The notes below the pieces were generated by a model that had not been told where the DNA came from, ran no database searches, and worked only from the letters and a program-made list of their open reading frames with translations. A stretch of DNA of 64,000 bases from JAJRAN01 sp963827135. Its GTDB lineage: Archaea > Thermoplasmatota > Thermoplasmata > Methanomassiliicoccales > UBA472. The DNA lies in the NCBI GenBank assembly GCA_963827135.1, contig CAWGZX010000005.1:620001-684000 (forward strand), in the 5' to 3' direction. A program made the position numbers and the translations under genes. Below, one piece after another: positions 1 through 8,660 of this stretch (position 1 is the stretch's first letter; each line of letters starts with the position of its first letter).

Positions 1-2
1 AG

Positions 3-230
3 AATTGGCTCTTCTGGATTGTAATCCTGGTCGTGGGCATCGTCCGGATCGTCCTGCTCCTCGCCCCTAAGACGCAATACCGATGCACAAAGTGCGGGAA
101 CGTCTTCCAATGGGTGGGCAGAAGGGCCACCCTGATGCCTACGGCGAAGGACCTAGAGGCCGCGAACGAAGGCCCAAAATGCCCGAAATGCGGCAGCAGG
201 TCCGTGATCAAGGAGAAGGCGAGGAAGTGA
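3..230 (+). CDS. Membrane-anchored zinc-ribbon protein, 5' end missing
   Basis: The frame is open to the left edge, so the N-terminus lies outside the window. A GTG at 33 is available, but the residues before it continue a hydrophobic stretch rich in W, I, V and L, so it is probably not the start. What remains is one membrane segment followed by a cytosolic zinc ribbon with two CxxCG knuckles (CTKCG and CPKCG) about 30 residues apart and a basic tail. The function is unknown. The stop is one base before the next ATG, so it is probably cotranscribed with the ArsC-like gene. Confidence 0.55.
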   Translation, partial: NWLFWIVILVVGIVRIVLLLAPKTQYRCTKCGNVFQWVGRRATLMPTAKDLEAANEGPKCPKCGSRSVIKEKARK

Positions 231-231
231 G

Positions 232-747
232 ATGGTCAAGGCCAGGCCCTTCAACTCGGTGGACGGCAGGGCGAAGCCCTGCACCCGCGATCACCGGGGC
301 ACGAAGAAGGTCCTTTTCATCTGCACACATAACTCGGCGAGGTCCCAGATGGCCGAGGGCTTCCTGAACTGCCTATATGGCGATCGCTACCAAGCTTACA
401 GCGCAGGGGTCAGGCCGGGCCGAGTACATCCTCTGGCCATCGACATTATGTCCGAGGTAGGGGTAGATATCTCGCAACAGAGGTCGAAGAGCATCGAGGA
501 GATTATCGAGAACTTCTTCGACACGGTAGTGACAGTATGCGATGGCGCGAGGGAGACCTGCCCGATTTATCCAGGTGGAGCTGAGGTCCTCCACCACTCG
601 TTCGAGGACCCGAGCTCGTTCGATGGCACTCCGGAAGAGGTCGCGAACAAATTCCGGCAGGTCAGGGATGAGATAAAGGAATGGATCGAGGCAGCCTTCG
701 GGCCCTCCAGCCCTCGGTACCTCTCTCGTCCCTCGGAGTTCTCTTGA
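232..747 (+). CDS. ArsC-like arsenate reductase / low-molecular-weight protein tyrosine phosphatase family
   Basis: This 171-residue protein has the CX5R P-loop CTHNSAR (Cys31 to Arg37) that binds arsenate or phosphate. It also has a cysteine pair, Cys103 and Cys110, spaced as in thioredoxin-coupled arsenate reductases of the S. aureus ArsC type, where three cysteines relay the disulfide. That pair favours a reductase over a plain phosphatase. About 25 residues precede the usual family start, so initiation could be internal, but the ATG at 232 directly follows the upstream stop. No ars regulator or efflux pump is in the window, so the physiological role is inferred from motifs only. Confidence 0.85.
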   Translation: MVKARPFNSVDGRAKPCTRDHRGTKKVLFICTHNSARSQMAEGFLNCLYGDRYQAYSAGVRPGRVHPLAIDIMSEVGVDISQQRSKSIEEIIENFFDTVVTVCDGARETCPIYPGGAEVLHHSFEDPSSFDGTPEEVANKFRQVRDEIKEWIEAAFGPSSPRYLSRPSEFS

Positions 748-1230
748 CTATTGGTTCATCGATTGTGCGCTATCGCCGGCTGCCTGGATGGCCCTGTTCC
801 TCTTTTCCGTCGAGAGGGCGATCACCTTGGTGCTGGCGATATGGTCCGTAAACCTCTGCCTCGGGTCCCCCTCCATCGCCAGGCCAGCGATGACATCGAA
901 GGGCAGGAAGATGTACCAGAAGAACTTGGGCACGGAACGGATGGTGGCGTGCACCAAGCTGTGGCTGTGACCTTCGGTTACTACGCTGAGCCCGAGGACG
1001 CGCTTCCCCCAGGTCTGCCCGAACAGCCCTTCGAGCAGGGCACTGTAGACGAAGAACCCCAGGCCCGACAGCACCCCGGCCAGGACGATGTCCGGGCTAT
1101 CCTGGGACACGAAGGCCAAGGATATCGGTGCCGTCACAATGGCCAGGTCTATGAACCCGGCCAAGATCCTCTTCATCCAGTGAATCCGCAATTGCTTGCT
1201 TCCGCTAAGCAGATCGAATCCCGTATGCAT
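748..1230 (-). CDS. RDD family integral membrane protein
   Basis: This 160-residue protein has an RxxAGFIDL motif in its first membrane helix, two or three further hydrophobic segments and a late RFTDH motif, the pattern of the RDD family (named for its conserved Arg and two Asp residues). The family has no single established function; roles in transport and ion stress have been proposed. It is convergent with the ArsC-like gene, and the two stops abut. An A/T-rich stretch around 1258-1270 could be its TATA element. Confidence 0.8.
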   Translation of the reverse strand: MHTGFDLLSGSKQLRIHWMKRILAGFIDLAIVTAPISLAFVSQDSPDIVLAGVLSGLGFFVYSALLEGLFGQTWGKRVLGLSVVTEGHSHSLVHATIRSVPKFFWYIFLPFDVIAGLAMEGDPRQRFTDHIASTKVIALSTEKRNRAIQAAGDSAQSMNQ

Positions 1231-1293
1231 CCCATCACCGATAATGCAAATTGAGCGTTAAACTAATTAAGCATTATGCTAAACTTGAACCCC

Positions 1294-1302
1294 GAATATA
1301 AG
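1294..1302 (+). promoter_or_regulatory. TATA box for tsr3
   Basis: GAATATAAG lies in a short A/T-rich gap about 45 bases upstream of the tsr3 ATG, which puts the expected transcription start near 1322-1326. Confidence 0.4.
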
Positions 1303-1345
1303 GGCATAAGTGCTTTGAGCCACCCTTCCATGGGCTTCGTCGTCA

Positions 1346-1886
1346 ATGAAGAACAATGAGCGGATGGTCGAGAGATCGACGGTATTAGTCCCCATCTACG
1401 TCTACGACGAGGGCCAATGCGACCCGAAGCGGTGCACGGCGAAAAAGCTAATCAGGCTCAGCATCGCCAAGGAGGTCCACGACCTCCGGCGCATACCCAG
1501 GGGATGCCTGGTCCTCGACCCATCTGCGGAGAAGGCGGTCTCAGCCGAGGACAGGCGGCTGTTCTATCCACGGCATCCTGGTCATGGACCTCTCCTGGAG
1601 GAACATCGAGGCCTTCCCCAAGCCCGGCAAGGGGACAATCCCGAGGGCGCTTCCCTATCTGCTCGCCGCCAATCCCGTCAACTGGGGCAAGCCGATGAAG
1701 CTGTCGAGCGCGGAGGCCGTCGCGGCCGCCCTCTACATCGTGGGCCTCAAGGATCAGGCTATGGCGGTGCTTTCCAGATTTTCCTTCGGGGAACAGTTCC
1801 TCATCCTGAACAAAGAGCCGCTTCAGAGGTATTCCGAGGCGTCCTCGAGCGCCGAGGTCGTCGCCATCCAAGCAGACTACATCTAA
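1346..1886 (+). CDS. tsr3: Tsr3-type rRNA aminocarboxypropyltransferase (DUF367), frameshifted
   Basis: The first frame (1346 to about 1560) encodes the typical Tsr3 N-terminus, with IYVYDEGQCDPKRCTAKKL, a PRG motif and a VLDPSAEKA segment. The rest of the family sequence (LVMDLSW, AANPVNWG, then an LNKEPLQRYSEA-like end) continues in another frame to the stop at 1886. Removing one base near 1559-1562 joins RRL to SIHGILVMD and restores a protein of about 180 residues. Tsr3 transfers the 3-amino-3-carboxypropyl group of SAM to a hypermodified small-subunit rRNA base. The conservation on both sides of the break argues for a sequencing error or a very recent mutation. Confidence 0.85.
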
Positions 1887-1990
1887 TGAAAGCGAGTTTC
1901 AATCCCCCTCGCGATGCATCTAAATACGGCGAGTTCGCGAACGGCAAGAGGAACGATCTGATGTGTCAAGATGCCAGAGCGGCACCGGCA

Positions 1991-1998
1991 TTATTTAT
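1991..1998 (+). promoter_or_regulatory. TATA box for the mcm operon
   Basis: TTATTTAT about 50 bases upstream of the preferred mcm start predicts transcription from about 2017-2022. That would put the earlier GTG at 2013 outside the message and favours the GTG at 2046. Confidence 0.45.
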
Positions 1999-2045
1999 GC
2001 TAGAAGCGCATAGTGGTCAATCCGCCGGTTCCGATAAGGGGAGAG

Positions 2046-4691
2046 GTGAGGCTTCTGGCCAGCGATTACACTGATGAGGACCTCCTCGCTCGATGGGAGG
2101 AGTTCTTCGAGGCTACCGACTACCGCGTCAAGATGATCGAGGTCGCGGACCAATACCCGGAGCAGCGCAGCGTATACATAGCCTACGACCAGCTCGACCT
2201 CTTCGATCCGGACATGGCCGATTACATGCTGCAGCATCCCTTGAGGGGGCTGCACTTCGGCAAGCAGGCCATGAAGAAGCTCTTGCCCCCTGGCAGGGAG
2301 AAGGTCGAGATCCATCTCAGGATGAAGGGCCTGCCCAAGGACAGCAAGGTCGAGATACGCAAGATACGAAGCGAGCATCTCGGGCGGCTGATCGCCGTCG
2401 AAGGCCTTGTCAGGAAGGCCACCGAGGTCAGGCCGAAGATAACCGATGCCCTGTTCCAATGCGCCCGATGCGGCATGGTCATCAAGGAGCCCCAGGAGGG
2501 CATGTACTTCAAGGAGCCGATGGAGTGCTACAAGGAGCAGAACGGGTGCGGCCGGACGGCCTCCAGCACCAAGTTCAAGCTGCTCAGCGAGGACTCCAGG
2601 TACGTCGACACGCAGAAGGTCGAGATCCAGGAGAACCCGGAAGGCCTTAGGGGAGGGGCGCAGCCCGAACGGTTAACTGGCTACATCGAGGACGACCTGG
2701 CTGGCTTCGTGTCGCCAGGTGACCGCCTGACGATGAACGGCATCCTGCGCTCGGTGCAGAAGGGCGCGGTGCAGAAGTCCACGTTGTTCGACATCAACCT
2801 CGACGTGCTGAGCGTCGAGCTCAAGACCCAGGAGTACGAGGAGGTCTCCATATCCGAGGAGGACGAGATGGAGATCCTCCGGCAGGCGAGGGACCCCACC
2901 CTCTTCAAGAAGATCATCGCCTCGATCTCACCGACCATCTATGGCTACGACCGCGAGAAGGAGGCGATCGCCCTGCAGCTCTTTGGGGGCGTGCACAAGT
3001 CCCTGGACGACGGCACCAAGATCCGCGGGGACATTCACATTCTACTGGTCGGGGACCCGGGGGTCGCGAAATGCGTCACGGGGGACACAAAGGTGCTCAT
3101 CTCCGATCAAACAGAGGTGGAGATCGGGAAGATAGTCGACGAGGCGATCGCCAAAGGCCCGGTGGAGAAGGTGGACGACGGTGTCTGGGCACCTCTGGAC
3201 CTGGCGCTCTTCACGTTCTCCCACCGAGGCGCGATAGACTTCGGCAAGGCGGTGAGGGCTTGGAAGAGGACCTCGCCACCGAAGATGCTTCGCATCACCA
3301 CCAGGTCTGGAAAGAAGTTAACAGTAACCCCCACCCACCCGCTCTTCGTGCAGAACGGCCCCTACATCCAGTTCCGGGCGGCGAGCCTGTTGTACCCTGG
3401 ACAGAATGTGGCGGTGGCCACTTGTGCGGGGCGCACCGGCTATGACGAGACCTGTGGTTTTCAGAGGGGATTGGACTGGGACCCGGTCGTCTCCAAGGAA
3501 GAGGTCCCGGCACAGGAGGAGTTCGTCTACGACCTAGAGGTCGAGGGCACTCACAACTTCATCACCAACGGGATCATCTCGCACAACAGCCAGATATTGC
3601 GCTACATGGCTGATCTCGCTCCCAGGGGGATCTATGCCTCGGGCAAGTCCTCTTCGGCGGCTGGACTTACCGCTGCCGCGGTCAAGGACGAGTTCGGCGA
3701 GGGCAGGTGGACGTTAGAGGCGGGCGCGCTCGTGCTCGCAGACCAGGGGCTTTGCGCCGTGGACGAACTCGATAAGATGGACGATCAGGACAGGAGCTCG
3801 ATGCATGAGGCGATGGAAAGCCAATCGATCAGCGTGGCCAAGGCCGGTATCACTGCTCGCCTGCAATGCCGCTGCTCCATACTGGGCGCGGCGAACCCCA
3901 AGTATGGCAGGTTCGAGGAGTCGCAGTTCATCTCTGATCAGATCGATCTTCCACCTGCACTCATGTCCCGTTTCGATCTGATATTCGCCATGACGGACAA
4001 GCCCGACTCAGACAAGGACGCCAAGATCACAAGTCACATACTCAAGGTGCACCGCCGTGGGGAGATATTGAGGAACGAAGATTTGTCGGATCTCCCCGGC
4101 ATGGACATCGAAGCAATGATGCAAGAGAGCAATATGCTGGAGCCGACTTACCAAAAGGAATTCCTAAGAAAGTACGTGGCCTATTCAAAGCGCGTCATTC
4201 CCATATTGTCCGATGAGGCGGTCAAGCTCATCTCCGACAACTACCTCAACATCAGGAAGATGGGCGAGGGAGAGAGCAAGTCCGTGCCCATCACCGCCAG
4301 GCAGCTGGAAGCTTACGTGCGTTTGGCAGAGGCCAGCGCCAGGGCGCGCCTCAGCCGCGTCGTCACCTTGGACGACGCTCGCAGGTCCGTGGCCATCGTC
4401 GAGTACTACCTGCGCAAGATCGCCGGGGAGGCGGGCAAGCTGGACATCGACATCATCGCCACCGGCACCTCGCGCTCCCAGCGCGAGCAGATAGTCTCCA
4501 TCCGCGCCATCATCCAGGAGAACGCTGACCGGGACAAGGGGATAAGCATCGACCAGCTCATCTCCCTGGCCGAGCAGGAGAACATCCCTGAGGAGAGGGT
4601 GCGGACCTTGATCAAGCGCCTGTACGAGAGTGGGGAGATATTCATGCCCACCGTGGGCTATTACAAATTGGCTTCGGAGAGGACGGAATGA
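2046..4691 (+). CDS. mcm: MCM replicative DNA helicase with mini-intein
   Basis: This is the ATP-driven hexameric 3'-5' replicative helicase. The N-terminal domain has a Cys zinc knuckle (CARCG, then two further cysteines about 25 residues on). The AAA+ core has a Walker A GDPGVAK interrupted by an intein and then resuming with SQ, a Walker B around CAVDELDKM, a sensor region GAANPKYG, the SRFDLIF arginine-finger motif and a C-terminal winged helix. Without the intein the protein is about 710 residues, normal for archaeal MCM. The frame opens at a GTG at 2013, but the GTG at 2046 follows an AGGGGAG ribosome-binding site and fits the TATA box. The stop overlaps the next ATG (ATGA), so the downstream genes are coupled. 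Confidence 0.97.
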   Translation: MRLLASDYTDEDLLARWEEFFEATDYRVKMIEVADQYPEQRSVYIAYDQLDLFDPDMADYMLQHPLRGLHFGKQAMKKLLPPGREKVEIHLRMKGLPKDSKVEIRKIRSEHLGRLIAVEGLVRKATEVRPKITDALFQCARCGMVIKEPQEGMYFKEPMECYKEQNGCGRTASSTKFKLLSEDSRYVDTQKVEIQENPEGLRGGAQPERLTGYIEDDLAGFVSPGDRLTMNGILRSVQKGAVQKSTLFDINLDVLSVELKTQEYEEVSISEEDEMEILRQARDPTLFKKIIASISPTIYGYDREKEAIALQLFGGVHKSLDDGTKIRGDIHILLVGDPGVAKCVTGDTKVLISDQTEVEIGKIVDEAIAKGPVEKVDDGVWAPLDLALFTFSHRGAIDFGKAVRAWKRTSPPKMLRITTRSGKKLTVTPTHPLFVQNGPYIQFRAASLLYPGQNVAVATCAGRTGYDETCGFQRGLDWDPVVSKEEVPAQEEFVYDLEVEGTHNFITNGIISHNSQILRYMADLAPRGIYASGKSSSAAGLTAAAVKDEFGEGRWTLEAGALVLADQGLCAVDELDKMDDQDRSSMHEAMESQSISVAKAGITARLQCRCSILGAANPKYGRFEESQFISDQIDLPPALMSRFDLIFAMTDKPDSDKDAKITSHILKVHRRGEILRNEDLSDLPGMDIEAMMQESNMLEPTYQKEFLRKYVAYSKRVIPILSDEAVKLISDNYLNIRKMGEGESKSVPITARQLEAYVRLAEASARARLSRVVTLDDARRSVAIVEYYLRKIAGEAGKLDIDIIATGTSRSQREQIVSIRAIIQENADRDKGISIDQLISLAEQENIPEERVRTLIKRLYESGEIFMPTVGYYKLASERTE
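3072..3587 (+). mobile_element. Mini-intein in the MCM Walker A motif
   Basis: A 172-residue insertion lies between GDPGVAK and SQ. It begins with Cys (CVTGDTKVL, splicing block A), has TPTHP in block B, VYDLEVEGTHNF in block F, and ends in His-Asn followed by the host Ser. No LAGLIDADG motif is present, so the homing endonuclease has been lost. Base composition is like the host gene, so the insertion looks old. Because it splits the nucleotide-binding loop, helicase activity should depend on splicing. Confidence 0.93.
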
Positions 4692-4981
4692 TCACGGTGA
4701 GGGTCTACCGACAAAGGGGCGAGATGATACTCGCCGCCTGCGACAAGGAGCTGATGGGCAAGTGCTTCAGGGAAGGAGAGCTGAAGTTGGACGTATGCTC
4801 CTCCTTCTACGAGGGGGAGGACGCGAGCGAGGAGATGCTCCTCAACCGGCTCAAGAATGCCACCATCGCCAACCTGGTGGGGGAGAGGACCGTGAGCGTG
4901 GCCACCAAGCACGGGCTGGTGGACGAGGGCTGCGTGCTGCGCATCGAGGGCGTACCGCACGTGCAGCTGGTGAAGATGTAA
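4688..4981 (+). CDS. DUF424 domain protein
   Basis: This 97-residue protein is recognised as DUF424 by overall pattern: an IL(A)ACDKELMGK-like N-terminus, a DVCSSFYEGE core and a conserved NLVGER stretch. DUF424 is a small archaeal family without an assigned biochemical role. It is translationally coupled to mcm by a 4-base overlap and lies 1 base before nmd3, an arrangement consistent with a role in translation or ribosome biogenesis (inference from context). Confidence 0.85.
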   Translation: MITVRVYRQRGEMILAACDKELMGKCFREGELKLDVCSSFYEGEDASEEMLLNRLKNATIANLVGERTVSVATKHGLVDEGCVLRIEGVPHVQLVKM

Positions 4982-4982
4982 C

Positions 4983-6005
4983 ATGTTCTGTGTAAGATGC
5001 GGCAAGGAGGGGAGCACCTACGAATCGCTGTGCGTGGAGTGCTTCATGGCCAACAACCGGTTCACGAAGGCGCCCGACCACGTCGACCTGGTCAAATGCT
5101 ACCACTGCAACGAGTTCATGCTCCGAGGGAGATGGCAGAAGGTGACCTTGGACGAGGCCATCAGGGACGTGGCCTCCGACTCGCTGGAGGTGAAGCGCGG
5201 CGCGGAGGTGACCAGGGTGCGTCAGGAGGTGCAGCCTTCCGACGATTACAACTTCCACGTCACCATGCACGTCTCCCTCGAATACTCCGACCTCAAGATG
5301 GAGGAGGAGAACAAGACCATCGTCCGCCTGAAGAACGGCGTCTGTCCCAGGTGCTCGAAGATCATGGGCTCTTACTACGAGAGCATCATCCAGATCCGGG
5401 GGAGGGAGAGGAAGCTCACCGAGGAGCAGAAGGAGCGCCTGGTCTCCTCGATCCAGAACAAGGTGCAGGAGGCCCAGGACGAGAACCGGGAGATGTTCAT
5501 ATCCAAGCTGGAGGAGGTGGCGGGCGGGTTCGACGCCTACCTCTCCTCCATCTCCCTGGGAAAGGCGATAGCGCACGACCTGGCCGACAAGTACGGGGCC
5601 GAGGTCAAGGAGTCGTCCACCCTCGTCACCCAGAAGGAGGGGAGGGACGTGTACCGCGTCACCTTCCTGGTTAGGCTGCCCTCCTATCTAAGGGGCGAGG
5701 TCATACTGCACAAGGGAAGGCCCCACCTCGTCATATCGATAACCTCGAGTAGGACCAAGCTGGTGAACCTGAAGACGCACGAGCCGATCATCGAGAGCAA
5801 CATGGACCTACGCGAGGCGCGGGTCGTCGGAAAAAGGCAGGACGTCCTCGAGGCCGTGGTCTTGAGCGAGAGCAAAAAGGAGGTCCAGGTCATGCATCCC
5901 CGCACCTATGCTACGGTAGAGCTGCGCAAGCCACAAGGGTTCAAGGTGGAAGGGGAGACGGTGCGCGTCCTGCTCTACGAGGACGACATCTACCTAATCC
6001 CCTGA
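4983..6005 (+). CDS. nmd3: NMD3 family protein, ribosome large-subunit maturation factor homologue
   Basis: The 340-residue protein begins with paired CxxC zinc motifs (CVRCG, CVEC, CYHC) and has a further CPRC near residue 120, followed by the alpha/beta segments of the NMD3 family. Eukaryotic NMD3 is the adaptor for 60S export. The archaeal form lacks the export tail and is thought to act in 50S maturation or translation. It is the third gene of the mcm-DUF424-nmd3 unit. The last 12 bases overlap the convergent CinA-like gene. Confidence 0.9.
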   Translation: MFCVRCGKEGSTYESLCVECFMANNRFTKAPDHVDLVKCYHCNEFMLRGRWQKVTLDEAIRDVASDSLEVKRGAEVTRVRQEVQPSDDYNFHVTMHVSLEYSDLKMEEENKTIVRLKNGVCPRCSKIMGSYYESIIQIRGRERKLTEEQKERLVSSIQNKVQEAQDENREMFISKLEEVAGGFDAYLSSISLGKAIAHDLADKYGAEVKESSTLVTQKEGRDVYRVTFLVRLPSYLRGEVILHKGRPHLVISITSSRTKLVNLKTHEPIIESNMDLREARVVGKRQDVLEAVVLSESKKEVQVMHPRTYATVELRKPQGFKVEGETVRVLLYEDDIYLIP

Positions 6006-6758
6006 TCGCTTGTCCTCCCATTCATCGCGCGACGCCTCCACCAGCTCCAGGAATCTTTTGGATGCCGCTTCGACCGCGTCCTCCGGACCACGGATCACCA
6101 CCACGTTGCCGCCTTCCCTCCAGTCCTCCTTGGGAAGGGAGGCCACCCTGACTCCGAACTCCTTGGCGATGATCTGGAAGATCGGTTCCATGGTCGTCTC
6201 GCGCCTCTTGACATGGAACATCCTCTCCGCCTGCCCTTCGGGCGTGACCAGGGGGAGGAAATACAGCTCGAACATGGCCAGCATCTCATTGGGGAAGCCG
6301 GGCACGCAGATGATCGTGGTATCGCCCAATACCGCCTTGATGCCGCACGCCACCCCGTTGGGATTGGGAAGAGCCTCCGTGCCCTCGGGCACCATGGCCA
6401 TGAGCAGGGCTGCCGAGGACGCCTTGGGCCTTCTCCCGTGCCTCATGAGCAGAGCCTCCTCCATCCACTCCTTGGCCTTGGCGTCCACCACCAGTTCCTT
6501 TCCCAGGAACCCGGCCAGGGCGTGCCTCGTCACGTCGTCTATGGTCGGCCCGAGCCCTCCTGTGGCGAGGACCAGACCCGCCCCCCGGGAGCAGGCCGCG
6601 TCCAGCTCGAGGACTATGTCCCTCACGACGTCCGGCACCACCGTTATCCTGGATATGGATGCGCCCTTGCCCCGCACCGCGCTCAGTATCTTCGAAGGGT
6701 AAGGGTCGAGCTCCCCGGTCAGGAGCTCGTCGCCTATGAGCAGCAGCTCGATGCGCAT
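5994..6758 (-). CDS. CinA-type molybdopterin-binding (MoCF/MoaB-like) domain protein
   Basis: The 254-residue protein begins with ELLLIGDELLTGE and has the TGGLGPTIDDVT loop that defines the MoCF-binding fold of CinA, MoaB and MogA. A C-terminal extension follows, but no CinA nicotinamide-nucleotide amidase domain. Archaeal members of this size are usually called CinA family or molybdenum-cofactor-binding proteins, and their substrate is unsettled. It follows the ABC exporter genes on the same strand with 1 base between them, so it is probably cotranscribed with them. Confidence 0.85.
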   Translation of the reverse strand: MRIELLLIGDELLTGELDPYPSKILSAVRGKGASISRITVVPDVVRDIVLELDAACSRGAGLVLATGGLGPTIDDVTRHALAGFLGKELVVDAKAKEWMEEALLMRHGRRPKASSAALLMAMVPEGTEALPNPNGVACGIKAVLGDTTIICVPGFPNEMLAMFELYFLPLVTPEGQAERMFHVKRRETTMEPIFQIIAKEFGVRVASLPKEDWREGGNVVVIRGPEDAVEAASKRFLELVEASRDEWEDKRSGD

Positions 6759-6759
6759 C

Positions 6760-7611
6760 CTATCCTACCATCTCCCTTCGTTTGAACAGGAAGATGCCTG
6801 CTGCATTGCAGACTGCGATGTACCCTATCATCACCGCCACGCTCGACGCCACGGAGGGATAGAAGAAATAGATGTTGAACGGCAGCCCGATGGTCTCATT
6901 GGCGTACTCCACGAAATTTTCGGGATAGGGGGTGACTAGCACCGCATCTATCGCCCCAGCCTGGTAGGTGATCGATGGCACCGGCTCGATGCCTCCCAAG
7001 GTGCCCACCGAGTCTACGAGGGGGAAGATCATGAAGAGCAGGAAGAAGGTCAGGACCAGTGCCCCGGTGCTGCCCTTGAGGATGCTGCTGATTAGGAATC
7101 CGACCGAGGCGGCCGCGAAGGCGTAGAGCACCGCCAGGCCGTAAGACTCTATGGCCAGCATCGAAACGCCTCCCGTGATGATCGCGCCCGCGATTATCGC
7201 CACCCAGTACCAGACGCTGACCACCAGCAGCATAATAATGGCGGTGGAAAGGAACTTGCCTAGGTAGATGGACGACTTCTTGATGGGGTTGGGGAAGACC
7301 AGGTAGCCGGTCCGGTTCTGGAACTCCGAGCAGATGGAATCACCGGCGAACATCGTCGCCGCCAGTATGATCATGATGTTGGTGAAGGTGAAGACGAGCA
7401 CGTTGCGCACGAAATCCGCCGGGTCCTCGGAATAGGGCTGATTCAAAATAGCCGGCAGCGCCAGCATCAAGGCCAGGATCGCCGCTTCGATGACGAAGAT
7501 GGCGATGAGCCTGCGGCTCCTGAGGTGCTTGAATATATCGTACCTCGCCACGGTGGTGATCTGAGCCACGTCAGAAGGGAGATGTCTTGTGCTTGTTACC
7601 GCCATCTGCAT
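6760..7611 (-). CDS. ABC transporter permease (ABC-2 type)
   Basis: About 283 residues with six hydrophobic segments: one right after the N-terminal RSRRLIAIFV stretch, several in the middle (FTNIMIILAAT, a long ALVLTFFLLF segment) and a last one before a basic KRREM tail. This is typical of ABC-2 membrane subunits. The ATG at 7611 overlaps the TGA of the ATPase gene by one base, which fixes the start and implies coupling. It pairs with the adjacent ATPase as an exporter or membrane-remodelling complex of unknown substrate. Confidence 0.88.
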   Translation of the reverse strand: MQMAVTSTRHLPSDVAQITTVARYDIFKHLRSRRLIAIFVIEAAILALMLALPAILNQPYSEDPADFVRNVLVFTFTNIMIILAATMFAGDSICSEFQNRTGYLVFPNPIKKSSIYLGKFLSTAIIMLLVVSVWYWVAIIAGAIITGGVSMLAIESYGLAVLYAFAAASVGFLISSILKGSTGALVLTFFLLFMIFPLVDSVGTLGGIEPVPSITYQAGAIDAVLVTPYPENFVEYANETIGLPFNIYFFYPSVASSVAVMIGYIAVCNAAGIFLFKRREMVG

Positions 7612-8549
7612 CACCTCGAGCTCTTTATCAGGCTCATGTATAGGTTCTCCAGCGCCACTCCCGATTCCTTGAAGGAAACGACCCTGTAGCCGAGCGCCTG
7701 GATCTTCAGCAGTAGCTCCGCCTGGGCCTGGTCGTCGCCCGAGAAGTCGACGAAGAACTGCTGCTCGTTCACGACGTTGAGGTACTGGACGCCGGGGAAG
7801 CCCCGCAGCTTGTCCATGGCATCGCCCCTGACCTGATCGGCGATGCGCACCTCCAGCTTCTTGGAGTCGATCTTGGAGGCCAGCGCGCTCACCGAATCGT
7901 ACGCCAGGAGCTTGCCGTGATCGATCAGCGCGACCTCGTTGCATACCTCCTGGACCTCGTTCAGCAGGTGAGAGGACATGAAGACGGTGTACTGCATCTT
8001 CTTCAGCTCCTTGAGCACCTCGCGCACCTCCACCATGCCCCTGGGGTCGAGGCCGGAGGTCGGCTCGTCCAGGATGACGATGGTAGGCTCATGCAGGAGT
8101 GCCTGGGCCAACGCCACCCTCTGCTTCATGCCCTTGGAGAACTTGCCGATGCGGACCTCTGCCCACTCGGTCATCATGACCAGCTCCAGGACCTCCTTGG
8201 TCCTTCTCATGACATCGGCCTTGGGCATCCCGCGGATGGCGCCGAGGTATTCCAGCGTCTCCACCGGCGTGAGGAAGGGATAGAACTCCGGGGTCTCGAC
8301 GACCGCGCCGACGCCCCCTAGGGCGGTCTTCGGGCTCGCTGAGACGTCCACGCCGTTGAGATAAGCATGGCCGGATGTGATCGTCAGAAGATTGGTGAGC
8401 ATCTTGATGGTGGTGGTCTTTCCCGCCCCGTTGGGGCCGAGGAAGCCGACGAACGAGCTGGGCTTGACCGTCAAGGTTAGGTCATCGACCGCCTTGATTT
8501 CCTTCCCGTAGACCTTGGTCAGGTTCTGCAATACGATGGGTTCCTGCAT
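7611..8549 (-). CDS. ABC transporter ATP-binding protein
   Basis: A 312-residue ABC ATPase with Walker A GPNGAGKTT near residue 39, a signature variant FSKGMKQRVALAQ, Walker B and D-loop VILDEPTSGLDP, and the switch histidine in SSHLL. The C-terminal extension of about 90 residues resembles the DUF4162-like tails of ABC-2 ATPases such as drug or antibiotic exporters. It is the first gene of a minus-strand unit with the permease and the CinA-like gene. A TATA-like element lies about 40 bases upstream. Confidence 0.93.
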   Translation of the reverse strand: MQEPIVLQNLTKVYGKEIKAVDDLTLTVKPSSFVGFLGPNGAGKTTTIKMLTNLLTITSGHAYLNGVDVSASPKTALGGVGAVVETPEFYPFLTPVETLEYLGAIRGMPKADVMRRTKEVLELVMMTEWAEVRIGKFSKGMKQRVALAQALLHEPTIVILDEPTSGLDPRGMVEVREVLKELKKMQYTVFMSSHLLNEVQEVCNEVALIDHGKLLAYDSVSALASKIDSKKLEVRIADQVRGDAMDKLRGFPGVQYLNVVNEQQFFVDFSGDDQAQAELLLKIQALGYRVVSFKESGVALENLYMSLIKSSR

Positions 8550-8589
8550 GGGACAGCCCTCGGTTGGCCTCCTGGTAGAGTACTGAAGC

Positions 8590-8597
8590 TATAAATT
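8590..8597. promoter_or_regulatory. TATA element in the divergent ABC / fumarase gap
   Basis: TATAAATT sits between the two divergent units, 41 bases from the ABC ATPase start and about 65 from the fumarase start. It may serve one or both directions. Confidence 0.35.
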
Positions 8598-8660
8598 CTT
8601 CTGCCGGACCGGGAAATGATTCATACCTCGATGTGAGATATACCTGAGAAGAGGCGCGAG

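Noticed and set aside
1887..2012. Possible small RNA in the tsr3-mcm gap
   Set aside because: There is an A/T-rich stretch and a TATA box for mcm, but no C/D box pair or stable hairpin that I can support.
7612..7944. N-terminal extension of the ABC permease frame
   Set aside because: The extra residues are an Arg/Gly-rich shadow of the ATPase gene. The ATG overlapping the ATPase stop is the natural start.
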